DNA of 64,000 bases from Stieleria varia. Lineage in GTDB: Bacteria; Planctomycetota; Planctomycetia; Pirellulales; Pirellulaceae. Made by a program: the position numbers and the translations under genes. The notes under the pieces are model-generated. The model saw nothing but the letters and a program-made list of their open reading frames with translations, did no database searches and was not told the DNA's origin. Positions within the stretch are counted from its first letter, which is position 1. Each line of letters begins with the position of its first letter. Positions 55,026 through 63,480 of this stretch are shown one piece after another. The stretch spans positions 2,852,001-2,916,000 of the forward strand of contig NZ_CP151726.1 of the NCBI RefSeq assembly GCF_038443385.1, given 5' to 3'.

Positions 55026-55772
55026 ATGAAATCTTACTTACTGACGGTTGTCGTCTTGTTTCCGCCACTGTGTTTCGCAGCATCGGAGGTACAAGCGGAT
55101 GTCGTGTTCGTGTTGGACGCTGCTTATGAAGTCCGCATCGACTCGGTGAGCGGAACCGGGTTTACCATTGGCGGATCGACTTTGGAGCCCATCACGGATC
55201 TATTCCAGTTTGGAAACACGGATGGCAGCGTTGACGCTTTCTCCAGCGTCATTGCCGCAGATCCCGCATCGATGGTCACGGGCGACTATCTCTTTGGGTT
55301 CGCCAGTGGAGATGGGCTTGCCTCGGCGCCCCCGGATTCGCTTCACAGCATTTTTGCGGGGGCGGACGGTTCGCTGGAGGTGACGAACACCACCGCCGCG
55401 GAACTCGACATCACTTTCAGCTTGGGTTACTCACTCTACGCAGAAACCGGAGGCAGCGATTTGTTGCCCAGCACGGCGTTCGCCACCGCCGACTTCGGTT
55501 TCTTTGAAGACGGGATTTCATTGTTCGAGCGCAGCGTCACCAGCGACCGCGTCTTAGGTGGAGGCGTCGTCAACGATGCGAACCTGTCATTGATCACCAG
55601 AACCATCGCCCCCGGAGAGACTCGCACGTTCGACAGTTTCGTGGCCGTCAACGGATTCGCAGACTCGATCTCCGCCGTCCCAGAACCGAATGCCTTTTGG
55701 ATCGGATTCGTCTTCATCATTCTAGGGCTTTACGCAAACGACATCGGCTTTCTGAGAACGCGACGAAGCTGA
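55026..55772 (+). CDS. PEP-CTERM-sorted exported protein
   Basis: The ATG at 55026 gives 248 residues with a signal peptide (MKSYLLTVVVLFPPLCFAAS); ATG 55011 would add five residues. The C-terminus is the PEP-CTERM layout: VPEPNAFW at about 218, a hydrophobic stretch (IGFVFIILGLYAN) and basic FLRTRRS. Exosortase-type systems process such tails. The middle is a beta-rich, Ser/Thr/Gly-rich segment without a recognisable domain. The usual residue pattern is present, but exosortase genes are not in the window. It is likely secreted or associated with the cell surface. Role unknown. Confidence 0.8.
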   Translation: MKSYLLTVVVLFPPLCFAASEVQADVVFVLDAAYEVRIDSVSGTGFTIGGSTLEPITDLFQFGNTDGSVDAFSSVIAADPASMVTGDYLFGFASGDGLASAPPDSLHSIFAGADGSLEVTNTTAAELDITFSLGYSLYAETGGSDLLPSTAFATADFGFFEDGISLFERSVTSDRVLGGGVVNDANLSLITRTIAPGETRTFDSFVAVNGFADSISAVPEPNAFWIGFVFIILGLYANDIGFLRTRRS

Positions 55773-55867
55773 GTGAAGTCATTGCTGAGAACGTCCCGAG
55801 CGTCGAGCGACAGTCGTTCGACTTATCGAGTCGAAGCCGAAAACGCGTCCCAAAAAGCTACATGGCT

Positions 55868-55923
55868 CCCCTTTCCCCCGAATCCTGGCGAGCCTCAGCG
55901 AGTCAGGATTCGGGGGAGAGGGG
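55868..55923. repeat. 20-bp perfect inverted repeat
   Basis: CCCCTTTCCCCCGAATCCTG (55868-55887) and CAGGATTCGGGGGAGAGGGG (55904-55923) are complementary except near the outer end (TTT against GAGA). The loop is 16 bases. The hairpin lies downstream of the PEP-CTERM gene, in the position of a terminator, but without a T-run. The preceding sequence (55800-55835) carries palindrome words of the composite repeat (GAGCGACAGTCGTTCGACTT). Confidence 0.7.
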
Positions 55924-55977
55924 CAGGGGGTGAGGGGGAATGAGAACTAACAACATCCAACGAATTGAGCCTGTGAA

Positions 55978-58077
55978 ATGACACGCCGTAAGTCATCGCT
56001 GATCATCATGAACACTTCACAACTCTGCAAACAAATCGCGAACGTTGTACGACGGAAGACCGGTGCCGATCGAAAAGGACGTGGGCGAGTGCGCTCGTCC
56101 CGGCTCGGCATGGAACGGTTCGAAGACCGTCGTATGATGACGGTTGCCTTCTACTCGCTGCCCGATCATTTCGTCGCGGTCGATCAAGGGTTCGACACCA
56201 ACACGGACATGACGTACTTGGTCGGCTCAATGAATCAACAAACCGATTCGCCCATTGCCACACTCGTGACGTCGGTGGACCTGGAGACGTTTCAGGTGGA
56301 TGAGTTGATTGGCCTTGGTCCTGATACTCAAGTTTTCGGTGTTTCTCCCGATGGTAGTCGGATTGCTGGAGTGTCTAAGTCTCCTGGTTCGTTTGATGTT
56401 GGTGAAGGAACCACGTGGCTAAGCTCCGCGCCGGACTCTCCAACGGGTATTGGTTTCGTGCCTGGGAATCCAGCTACGAGTGTCGCGATTTCTGCCTGGT
56501 CAGGTGGAGTTGTTGGCGACCAGGGCGGCGTCCAGGATGGGATTGTCTGGACTCCATCTGGAGGATTGGCAGTGCTGCCCGACGGAGGTGGCTTGTCTAG
56601 TGTGGTAGATGTATCAGTGAATGGAGACACTTCTGTTGGATTTGCCAGTTCGATTGTCGTGGGCAGCGCTGGTGCTGCCTATTGGGATTCTACGGGCTTT
56701 CATGCCTTGCCGACTCCGAATGGTGATACGAGCCAGGCCATTGCGATATCGCCGAACGTTAATTTTATCGGCGGAAATATTGCATTTTTCGACCCTGCCA
56801 CCTTTGATGGAGGACTGCAGGCCACCGTCTGGACCCTCGTCGATTCTAGTTACGAACCGACCTTGCTCACGTGGTCCGATGGTTCTCGTGTGCGGGGCTC
56901 CGTCGTTGATGTTAGCGATTCTGGCTACGCCGTGGTGTCGCTCTCAAGTGGCGGTGCGGCCATCTATCATGCCGACGTCGGTGTTTTGTCCTTGGCCGAC
57001 TTCGTCGCTTTGCATGGTGATGGGATGCAGTTGCCGGACCCGAATGTTGTTCCTGTTGCCATCTCCGATGTCGCCGACGGTGTGATTCAAATCGCTTTTG
57101 AGACGCTGATCATCAAGGTTGACGTCAACGATGGCATCACGACCGTCGAAGGCACCGAGGGGAGCGACAACATCACACAACATATCGCGGCGGGCGAATC
57201 ACTTCGTATTCACGGCAACGGTGGCAACGATCGGATCACCGTGTTCGTTGACGGTCCGGGGGCGACGTTGATCGTCGATGGGGGAACCGGAGACGATGAC
57301 ATTGTCGTCTACAACCGGGCTGCGGATTCCAGCTTGCAGATCGTTGGTGGCGAGGGTGACGAAACCGTCTCGCTTCACAGTACCAACGCCTCCGATGCAG
57401 CCATCGACGTCGATCTGGGCGGAGGTGCCGATACGTTCATGTCCTACGTCATCCAGTCACCCGGGATCGCGTCCTTCGTGGACATGGGTTCCGGCGACGA
57501 CGCGGTGTACAACCACGTGCGAGAGTCTGATAGTAGTGTGCTTGGTTTTGACCTCGGCGAGGGGACCGATCGTTTCAGCAGCTACGTGTTCTACTCGACC
57601 AACGTTTCGGCGGGAGTGTTCGGCGCTGGTGGTGACGCTCGTGTCTCGCACTTCGCGTACGCTTCGCCCGGTTTTGTTCAGGCGACGGTCCTGGGCGAAG
57701 GCAATCACCGAGTGACCAACTATGCGTACTACTCCAACGGCGGCCGAAACGCCGTGTCTGTCGGTGGTGGACGTTCGATCGTCTACGACTACGTTTTCGC
57801 TTCCGACGACGTGCATGGTGTGTACGATTTCGGCGACGGGCGTTCGGTGTTCACCGGCTACGCGATGCGCAGCAACCGGGTAACGCACGAAGTGTTCGCG
57901 AGCAGCGCACAAACCCGCAGCCGTGGATTCGCAATCGGCAGCCTCGATTACAGCGTCACCCGCAGGGATCTCCACAGTGAGCTGAGCACGGACCCAGTGG
58001 GAGTCTTGGACGCGGTGTTCGCGGAGGTTGGGACGTTGAGATTGGGGTTTGCGATCGGGATCGAGTTGAATATCTAA
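55978..58077 (+). CDS. Exported HAF-repeat / RTX-like protein
   Basis: The 699-residue product has a basic leader ending in MERFEDRRMMTV (residues 45-56), the planctomycete export motif. Residues of about 60-375 contain HAF-type extracellular repeats (VSPDGSRIAGVSKSPGSF; VSVNGDTSVGFASS; AISPNVNFIGGN). From about 400 on, Gly/Asp/Asn-rich RTX-like turns appear (HGNGGNDRITVF, DGGTGDDDIVVYN, GGEGDETVSLH, LGGGADTFMSYV), followed by degenerate GxGxxx repeats to about 680. RTX turns bind calcium and fold outside the cell. No enzyme domain is visible. The start at ATG 55978 is followed by ATG 56008; the first keeps the basic head. Confidence 0.82.
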   Translation: MTRRKSSLIIMNTSQLCKQIANVVRRKTGADRKGRGRVRSSRLGMERFEDRRMMTVAFYSLPDHFVAVDQGFDTNTDMTYLVGSMNQQTDSPIATLVTSVDLETFQVDELIGLGPDTQVFGVSPDGSRIAGVSKSPGSFDVGEGTTWLSSAPDSPTGIGFVPGNPATSVAISAWSGGVVGDQGGVQDGIVWTPSGGLAVLPDGGGLSSVVDVSVNGDTSVGFASSIVVGSAGAAYWDSTGFHALPTPNGDTSQAIAISPNVNFIGGNIAFFDPATFDGGLQATVWTLVDSSYEPTLLTWSDGSRVRGSVVDVSDSGYAVVSLSSGGAAIYHADVGVLSLADFVALHGDGMQLPDPNVVPVAISDVADGVIQIAFETLIIKVDVNDGITTVEGTEGSDNITQHIAAGESLRIHGNGGNDRITVFVDGPGATLIVDGGTGDDDIVVYNRAADSSLQIVGGEGDETVSLHSTNASDAAIDVDLGGGADTFMSYVIQSPGIASFVDMGSGDDAVYNHVRESDSSVLGFDLGEGTDRFSSYVFYSTNVSAGVFGAGGDARVSHFAYASPGFVQATVLGEGNHRVTNYAYYSNGGRNAVSVGGGRSIVYDYVFASDDVHGVYDFGDGRSVFTGYAMRSNRVTHEVFASSAQTRSRGFAIGSLDYSVTRRDLHSELSTDPVGVLDAVFAEVGTLRLGFAIGIELNI

Positions 58078-58148
58078 CTGCAACCTGTCCCTCAATTTGT
58101 TGGGGGAGAGGTCGGACGAGGCGTTAAGCCTTCGTCCGGGTGAGGGGG

Positions 58149-58313
58149 CGATACGCGTGAATCGTCGCTCGATTTTCCAAGTCGATAGCGTGCCCCGGAA
58201 AGCGTTTTACCAATCCCAAACGCCCACTTGCGCAGACAGGCCCCCTCCCTCGCATTCGCCTGGACGGCTCTGCTCGACCTCCCCCAAGTTCCTTGGGGGA
58301 GGTGACGGTGCGC
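58149..58313 (+). repeat. Composite hairpin repeat, copy without the first palindrome
   Basis: It starts at TCGTCGCTCGATTTTCCAAG and runs through GATAGCGTGCCCCGGAAAGC, CCAATCCCAAACGCCCACTT, GCGCAGACAGGCCCCCTCCC, and the terminal hairpin ACCTCCCCCAAG-TT-CCTTGGGGGAGGT at about 58279-58305. The CCGGAAAGCG variant replaces CCGTCAAACG of the 42 kb copies. Confidence 0.88.
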
Positions 58314-58431
58314 GTTTAACGACTAGCCGCAGGCGTCATCGCCGCAACCGACCGGATTGCACCGCAGAGGCAAACGCCGCATCTGCCTTCGCCTTCGGCT
58401 ACGGGTCAAACGGATCTAGAGGGCGTATGGT

Positions 58432-58628
58432 TCGTGCTCGGCCGTATGGTGGTGTTCGTTTTCGACTTGGAAAGTCGAACGACAATTGTCGCTCGACTTT
58501 CCAAGTCGATAGCGTGCCCTGGAAAGCGTTTTGCGGATTCGAAACGTTTACTTGCGCAGACGGCCCCCTCCCTCGCGATCGCCTGGACGGCTTTGCTCGA
58601 CCTCCCCCAAGTTCCTTGGGGGAGGTGA
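58432..58628 (+). repeat. Composite hairpin repeat, full copy
   Basis: It has the blocks in full order: CGTATGGTGGTGTTCG, TTCGACTTGGAAAGTCGAAC, TCGCTCGACTTTCCAAGTCG, GATAGCGTGCCCTGGAAAGC, CTTGCGCAGACGGCC, and the terminal hairpin (58601-58627). The gap between the two copies here (58314-58431) carries other sequence, so they are not a simple tandem pair. Confidence 0.88.
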
Positions 58629-58847
58629 CGGCGGACCATGAAATGGTCCAAGAGGGTAGCCGGCGGTCGAGCGTAGCGAACACCGCCGGTGGTTGGCGTC
58701 GCGGGCAAATCGACCCCGACGGGCGTCGCAGAAGTTGCGTCATGAATTCTGCGACACCCTCCGGGGTCGACCGAGCAAGAGGTTCACAAACCACGGGTGC
58801 GCCTTCGGCGACCCGTGGCTACCTTCTGCGATCCCTGCCGGGATCGA

Positions 58848-58915
58848 GTAGTGGACGAGGTCACGAGTCCCTGGAGCGGAGAACCGTGTCGGGGACTCGT
58901 GACCTCGTCCACTAC
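58848..58915. repeat. Perfect 24-bp inverted repeat
   Basis: The left arm 58848-58871 begins GTAGTGGACGAGGTCACGAG and the right arm 58892-58915 ends CTCGTGACCTCGTCCACTAC; all 24 bases pair. The loop is 20 bases (58872-58891). It would form a very stable hairpin on either strand. No gene or T-run is linked to it. A related GTAGTGGA...TCCACTAC stem occurs in element C at 23.3 kb. Confidence 0.9.
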
Positions 58916-59171
58916 AGCAAACTCTTATGTGCCTTTCGTGATGGGGGTGGTGACGGTGCGGGGCCAAGCTCGGCGTATGGTTGGTGCTTGGGCGGTTGGT
59001 GGTGACGTCGTCGCCTGCGACTTGGCGATAAACGAGGTGCGCGTGGATGTCAGCCTGGAAAGGCTGACGTGCTGGTTGGGGCAGGTCGGATCTCGGTCGA
59101 CCGAGGGGGGGGATTCTGGGTAGAATGCCGGGCATCGAATCCCAGAGGACCTTGGACAAGCATGCACCACT

Positions 59172-59756
59172 GTGACCGTTGATCCCACCACGTCGGTAAG
59201 CCTGTTGTTGCGGCTTCAGGATTCGGAGAACCCCAGGGCCGAGGAGGACTGGAATCGGTTCGTGGCGTTGTACACGCCGCTTTTCTTCATTTGGGCGCGG
59301 AAGTGGAAGTTACAGGATGCGGATGCGTCGGACTTGGTGCAGACAGTTTTTGTCAAGATGCATCGTGCCATGCCGCGAATGCGCATCGATCCAGGGAAAC
59401 GTTTTCGTGGGTATTTGTTCACGGTGGTTCTGAACGCCTATCGCGACTTGTTGTCTTCGCGAAAAGATGATCCGCTGGATGGCGTGGAGCTGGAAAACGC
59501 CGTGCAGGCAGCTGAATCGGATTTGCAAAGCTGTGACGAACAGGAACATCGTGAGTATGTGCTCGGTCAGGCTTTCAAGGCGATGGAGCACTTGCTGAGC
59601 AAGAAAGACTGGCAGATCTGTCAGCGCGTCTTTGTCCACGGTGAGAACCCGCAAGAAATCGCCGATGACATGGGGATCAAGGTGGGGCAGGTGTACACCG
59701 CCACGTCGAGAGCAAAACTGAAGATCAAGAATGAACTGCGAGGGATTTTGGACTGA
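59172..59756 (+). CDS. ECF sigma factor, kinase-linked type
   Basis: The 194-residue product starts at GTG 59172. It has sigma region 2 (NRFVALYTPLFFIWARKWKL, then DASDLVQTVFVKMHRAMPRM) and region 4 (CQRVFVHGENPQEIADDMGI and VGQVYTATSRAKLKIKNEL). The variable region between them is short. ECF factors direct RNA polymerase to a few promoters and are silenced by partners; in planctomycetes a group is encoded next to Ser/Thr kinases, as here, where a kinase with a zinc-finger-like N-terminus starts 80 bases later. Control through that protein is inferred. The target promoters are unknown. Confidence 0.92.
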   Translation: MTVDPTTSVSLLLRLQDSENPRAEEDWNRFVALYTPLFFIWARKWKLQDADASDLVQTVFVKMHRAMPRMRIDPGKRFRGYLFTVVLNAYRDLLSSRKDDPLDGVELENAVQAAESDLQSCDEQEHREYVLGQAFKAMEHLLSKKDWQICQRVFVHGENPQEIADDMGIKVGQVYTATSRAKLKIKNELRGILD

Positions 59757-59835
59757 AGCAAAAAATGTCCGTCTTTTGTGACAGAAATGGTTCGATGGCA
59801 TGTAGCCCCTGATGAACCCCAATGTTTTCTAGGAA

Positions 59836-62361
59836 ATGGCCATGACTGTTCGCAATTGTCCGACCGCTCTGGAATATCAGCACATGCTGCAAGGTGAGGT
59901 ATCTGCCCGCAGACTGGAGGAGCTGGGGGAACACCTGACCGAGTGCTCCGATTGTTCTCAATTGATTGAACGGTTTCCCGACGACGGAGAGCTGCACCGA
60001 GCGGTGGCTCAATCGACGCGGTTCGTTGACCACGACGACGCGGTGCGGCGAGCGATCGAAAACGCCCGATCCATTTTCCAAGACGCGAGTTTTCAAGGCA
60101 CGAGTTTCCTCGACGCAGCGAGCGATACGTTGTTTGACACCGTCCAACAACGTTCTGACGCCACACTGACGCCGAACGATTCATTCGCCGCATACCACTT
60201 TCTGTCGCCTCCAGTGCTACCCGATGAAATCGGCCGTCTGGGCAAGTACCGGATTCTGCAAGTCCTCGGACAAGGCGGAATGGGAGTGGTCTTTCGAGCC
60301 AATGATCCCGAGTTAGAGCGAGACGTGGCGATGAAAGTGATCTTCAGCGGCAGGCCCGTCTCGCAAGCCCTACGGCAGAGATTTGCCCGGGAGGCGAAGG
60401 CCCTGGCGTCCGTTGAACATGATCACGTCGTTCCGGTTTACTCCGTTGAAACGGCGGGTGAGACGCCATTGTTGACGATGAAGCTACTCGTTGGGCAAAC
60501 ACTGGCGGACCGTCTGCGTGGTGCAGCGTCATTGGATCAAGCCATCGTGGCGAGCATCGGACAACAGTTGGCTAGTGCTCTGCATGCGGCCCACTCGGCT
60601 GGTGTGATCCATCGCGACATCAAACCGGGCAACATCTGGATCGAAGAATCCGGAAACGTAAAACTGATCGACTTTGGGCTCGCACGCACGAATGATTTTG
60701 ACCTGACGTCGGCCGAAAGCATGTTGGGGACGCCGAAGTACATGTCGCCCGAGCAGGCGAATGGTCAGGTCGTCGTCGAGCAGAGTGATTTGTTTAGCGT
60801 CGGTAGCGTGTTGTATCACTGCTTGACAGGCAAACCACCGTTCGAGGCGGACAGCGTCATTGGCGTGCTCCGAAAGATTGCCGATGGCGACTACGTGGAT
60901 TTGGGAGAGACCAATCCCTGTGTCGACCGCGAACTTGTCGAAGTGGTTCGCACGTTGTTGCAAGTCGATCCGGCGGAGCGATATGCGACGGCAGCGGATC
61001 TGAACAACGCCTTGCTGTCTGTGCAGAGACGACTTGGTAACGCAGATGCGATCCCCCAGTCGGATGAAGCGAAATCGACATTGCAGACCGTTAGCCGCCA
61101 CGGCACGGGGGGACGTTCTTGGCAAAAGTTGGTGCTGGCGATGTTTGCCCCGTTGGGTCTGCTGGTGCTCGCCGCAATGATCTTTAACATTCGTTTTCGA
61201 GACGGCGAAACAGTTGTCGTCACGATCAACGGATCGGACGAGTCGCTGAAAATCGATGTCGACCGAGAGAGTTTTACCATTGCTGACCCACGCGACGGAA
61301 AACTCATTCATGTCAGTGTCGACAAGGGCCGACGACAGTTGCGGTTTGAGAAGGATGGGTTCGCGTCCGTTGGGACGCAATACGATCTCAGCACTCCAGA
61401 GGGCAGGTCGATCAACATCCGGTTTCAGCCAAAGGTTGGTGGCAGCACCACCGCCGGCGATACATCACACAGGGCCATCGCGGAGTGGGTCGTCTCCGTC
61501 GGCGGACGGGTCGTGCTCAACAATGGCGGACTGACGGTTGACGATATTGAGCAACTGCCAGCATCGATTTCATCCATCGATGCGGTTTATTTGACGAGAT
61601 TGAATCTTCATGACGACGACCTGCGAATCCTCGCTGGCATCGATTTGGAGGTGAGTCTGTATTTGCAGGAGTTGCCGATACGCGGTACGTGCTTGGAATC
61701 GATCGCGAAGATAACGCAACTCCGGGAATTGCTGGTACAGAGTTGCCAAGTTTCCAATTCAGAGAATCTAAATTACTTGGCGGGAAACTCCAGTTTGGAA
61801 TCCATCGCGGTGGACGGCCCCCTGGGTGATGACTTGGCCCGTGTTGCGATCACGATGCCCCAGCTAAAATACATCTCATTGCCGCAGGGATCGACGGGCG
61901 AATCGCTCAAGCTGCTTGCCGGCTGCGTGGGAATCACTCAACTAGCAACGTACAGCTCCACGGACATTGTGCCCGCTGATTTTGCAGAGCTGACGAAGTT
62001 GCCTAACTTGGCGATCTTGGAGATGAGTTTCGTCCAGTTGACGGACGAATCCGTCAACGCGATCAATCAGTGTGATGGGTTGAAGCAACTGATCATTTCG
62101 GAACTCGAGGGGAGCGGAGACCGGAACATCAGCTTGGTGGGGCAATTGCAAGGCATTGAGGCATTGACGATTTGGCATGCCGATTTGACCGGTGTGGACC
62201 TGTCCGGGTTTGCGGAAATGGCCAATCTGCGATCGCTGAAACTGAACTACACCGGGCTGGGACCAACACAATTGACCGCACTGTCCGAGCGTCTGCCCGA
62301 TTGCGTGATCGAGACCGAAAACTGGAGTTCTGCGACGCCGTCCGATCGGCCTACTGACTAG
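59836..62361 (+). CDS. Membrane Ser/Thr kinase with zinc-finger-like N-terminus and LRR sensor
   Basis: The 841-residue protein has an anti-sigma-like HxxxCxxC motif (HLTECSDC, about residues 35-42) near the N-terminus, and a kinase domain at about 135-400 (GQGGMGVVFRAN; catalytic VIHRDIKPGN near 258; DFGLA near 279; GTPKYMSPEQA). One transmembrane segment lies near 431-452 (LVLAMFAPLGLLVLAAMIFN), and the part beyond it ends in leucine-rich repeats (about 570-838, for example LNLHDDDLRILAGIDLEV and LRSLKLNYTGLGPTQLTALS). It follows the ECF sigma gene directly. The likely scheme is that outside signals bound by the LRRs alter the kinase, which controls the sigma factor. ATG 59842 is an alternative start. 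Its stop overlaps the convergent ThuA gene. Confidence 0.9.
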   Translation: MAMTVRNCPTALEYQHMLQGEVSARRLEELGEHLTECSDCSQLIERFPDDGELHRAVAQSTRFVDHDDAVRRAIENARSIFQDASFQGTSFLDAASDTLFDTVQQRSDATLTPNDSFAAYHFLSPPVLPDEIGRLGKYRILQVLGQGGMGVVFRANDPELERDVAMKVIFSGRPVSQALRQRFAREAKALASVEHDHVVPVYSVETAGETPLLTMKLLVGQTLADRLRGAASLDQAIVASIGQQLASALHAAHSAGVIHRDIKPGNIWIEESGNVKLIDFGLARTNDFDLTSAESMLGTPKYMSPEQANGQVVVEQSDLFSVGSVLYHCLTGKPPFEADSVIGVLRKIADGDYVDLGETNPCVDRELVEVVRTLLQVDPAERYATAADLNNALLSVQRRLGNADAIPQSDEAKSTLQTVSRHGTGGRSWQKLVLAMFAPLGLLVLAAMIFNIRFRDGETVVVTINGSDESLKIDVDRESFTIADPRDGKLIHVSVDKGRRQLRFEKDGFASVGTQYDLSTPEGRSINIRFQPKVGGSTTAGDTSHRAIAEWVVSVGGRVVLNNGGLTVDDIEQLPASISSIDAVYLTRLNLHDDDLRILAGIDLEVSLYLQELPIRGTCLESIAKITQLRELLVQSCQVSNSENLNYLAGNSSLESIAVDGPLGDDLARVAITMPQLKYISLPQGSTGESLKLLAGCVGITQLATYSSTDIVPADFAELTKLPNLAILEMSFVQLTDESVNAINQCDGLKQLIISELEGSGDRNISLVGQLQGIEALTIWHADLTGVDLSGFAEMANLRSLKLNYTGLGPTQLTALSERLPDCVIETENWSSATPSDRPTD

Positions 62362-63320
62362 GGTTTCTTGCCTGGCCAACGGTACTCGACCGGCTCGGCG
62401 GCGGGTTGATTCAGGTCGGCGTCGGATGGTAGTGAGATGTGCTCCATCTTTCGTTTCTCGTCCAAGTTCTCGTTCAATTGGGCTTCCGTGATCGGTTCGG
62501 ATTTGACGCCGCCCTCTGGGACTTCCATGCCAGCGGTCCAGATCATTGCGTTCAAGACGACACGGCGGAAATCGTCGATGGCCCAGTTGCGGTGCCAGTG
62601 ACCGCCGGTGAATCCGACTCCACGTCCGCCGTCCTTGCGTTGCACCGCCCACATCAACGTTTGACGATTGCCCAGTTCTTTTTCGCCCGCCGGCGTCCAG
62701 TGGATGTATCGATTGATCTTCTCACGTGTCGGTGTTGACGTCAGCACATCGGTCGCGGTCTTGGGGTCAGCCCATCTCATGTTGTAGTACCATTCGTCAT
62801 TAGCTGGGAAACCGGGGACGCCGTTCGCGATCGGATGATCTGAGTTGGGGGCCAAGGGCGCGGTCCAGTGTGGATTGCATGAAAATCCACCTTCGTAGTG
62901 TCCGCCGATCCAGCGTTTGAAGTAGTTGCCGCGATCCCCCGGCGGGACTTCCACGGCGTAGTGCATGCACATGATGCCGACGCCGGATGCCGCCAGTTCA
63001 TCCACCTTTTCCTCGTGGCCGTTGGTGGGATGGCGGTCGTTGCCGTCGGAGTAGATCACGACGGCTTTGGCGTTCTCGAATACCGATTCGTCGTTTGGCC
63101 ATCCGTTATGGACGACGGTGACATGCACCGGCAGCGAACTTTGTTCATTCAATGCACGTGCCAGCAGGATGCATCCGGCATTGAACTCGTGTTGTCCCGA
63201 CGGATGGCTCGGCTGACCGGCGATCAGAACGATCTTTGTTTTGGTGTCATCAGCGGCTCGTGCCTCGGGCAAACAAACCAACAGCATCAGGAATACAGGC
63301 AGCAGCATGATACGGCTCAC
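62358..63320 (-). CDS. ThuA-like domain protein, exported
   Basis: GTG 63320 is chosen, with GGAG six bases before it on the minus strand; ATG 63308 is a close alternative, and the frame open to 63380 is rejected. The 320-residue product has a signal peptide (MLLPVFLMLLVCLPEARA) and the ThuA-like (trehalose-utilisation-type) fold: KIVLIAGQPSHPSGQHEFNA, VVIYSDGNDRHPTNGHEEKV, GIMCMHYAVEVPPGDRG and GVGFTGGHWHRNW. The family resembles glutamine-amidotransferase-like proteins, and its chemistry is not settled. It is followed on the same strand (100 bases upstream) by a DUF1080 gene, a common partner. The end overlaps the kinase stop by four bases. Confidence 0.87.
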   Translation of the reverse strand: MSRIMLLPVFLMLLVCLPEARAADDTKTKIVLIAGQPSHPSGQHEFNAGCILLARALNEQSSLPVHVTVVHNGWPNDESVFENAKAVVIYSDGNDRHPTNGHEEKVDELAASGVGIMCMHYAVEVPPGDRGNYFKRWIGGHYEGGFSCNPHWTAPLAPNSDHPIANGVPGFPANDEWYYNMRWADPKTATDVLTSTPTREKINRYIHWTPAGEKELGNRQTLMWAVQRKDGGRGVGFTGGHWHRNWAIDDFRRVVLNAMIWTAGMEVPEGGVKSEPITEAQLNENLDEKRKMEHISLPSDADLNQPAAEPVEYRWPGKKP

Positions 63321-63480
63321 GGGAAACTCCGCTCGGATCGTTAGGAAACAGGTAATGGGATTCGCCAGAATTCCCTTCACGAGATTCCCTTGGCGAAGCC
63401 CGATGGATCATTGTTTGATGTTTCGCTCCAACGTCATTCATCTGTTCAAGTGGATGACGCTGGAGCGGCACATGAGTCAT

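Larger units (their letters stand above)
58078..59171. other. Second repeat field, about 1.1 kb, no gene
   Basis: The open frames here, including one of 302 codons from 58097, are translations of repeat copies. The field contains two composite hairpin repeats (58149-58313 and 58432-58628), an inverted repeat near 58656-58700, a perfect 24-bp inverted repeat at 58848-58915 and the GTCAGCCT hairpin at 59049-59068. It ends at the ECF sigma factor gene. Confidence 0.65.

Noticed and set aside
58097..59005. Open frame of 302 codons on the plus strand
   Set aside because: It is a translation of the composite hairpin repeats and other palindromes; the same residue strings appear at 42.4 kb and no domain is visible.
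60529..61380. Minus-strand frame of 283 codons
   Set aside because: It is antisense to the kinase gene, whose catalytic motifs are clear on the plus strand.
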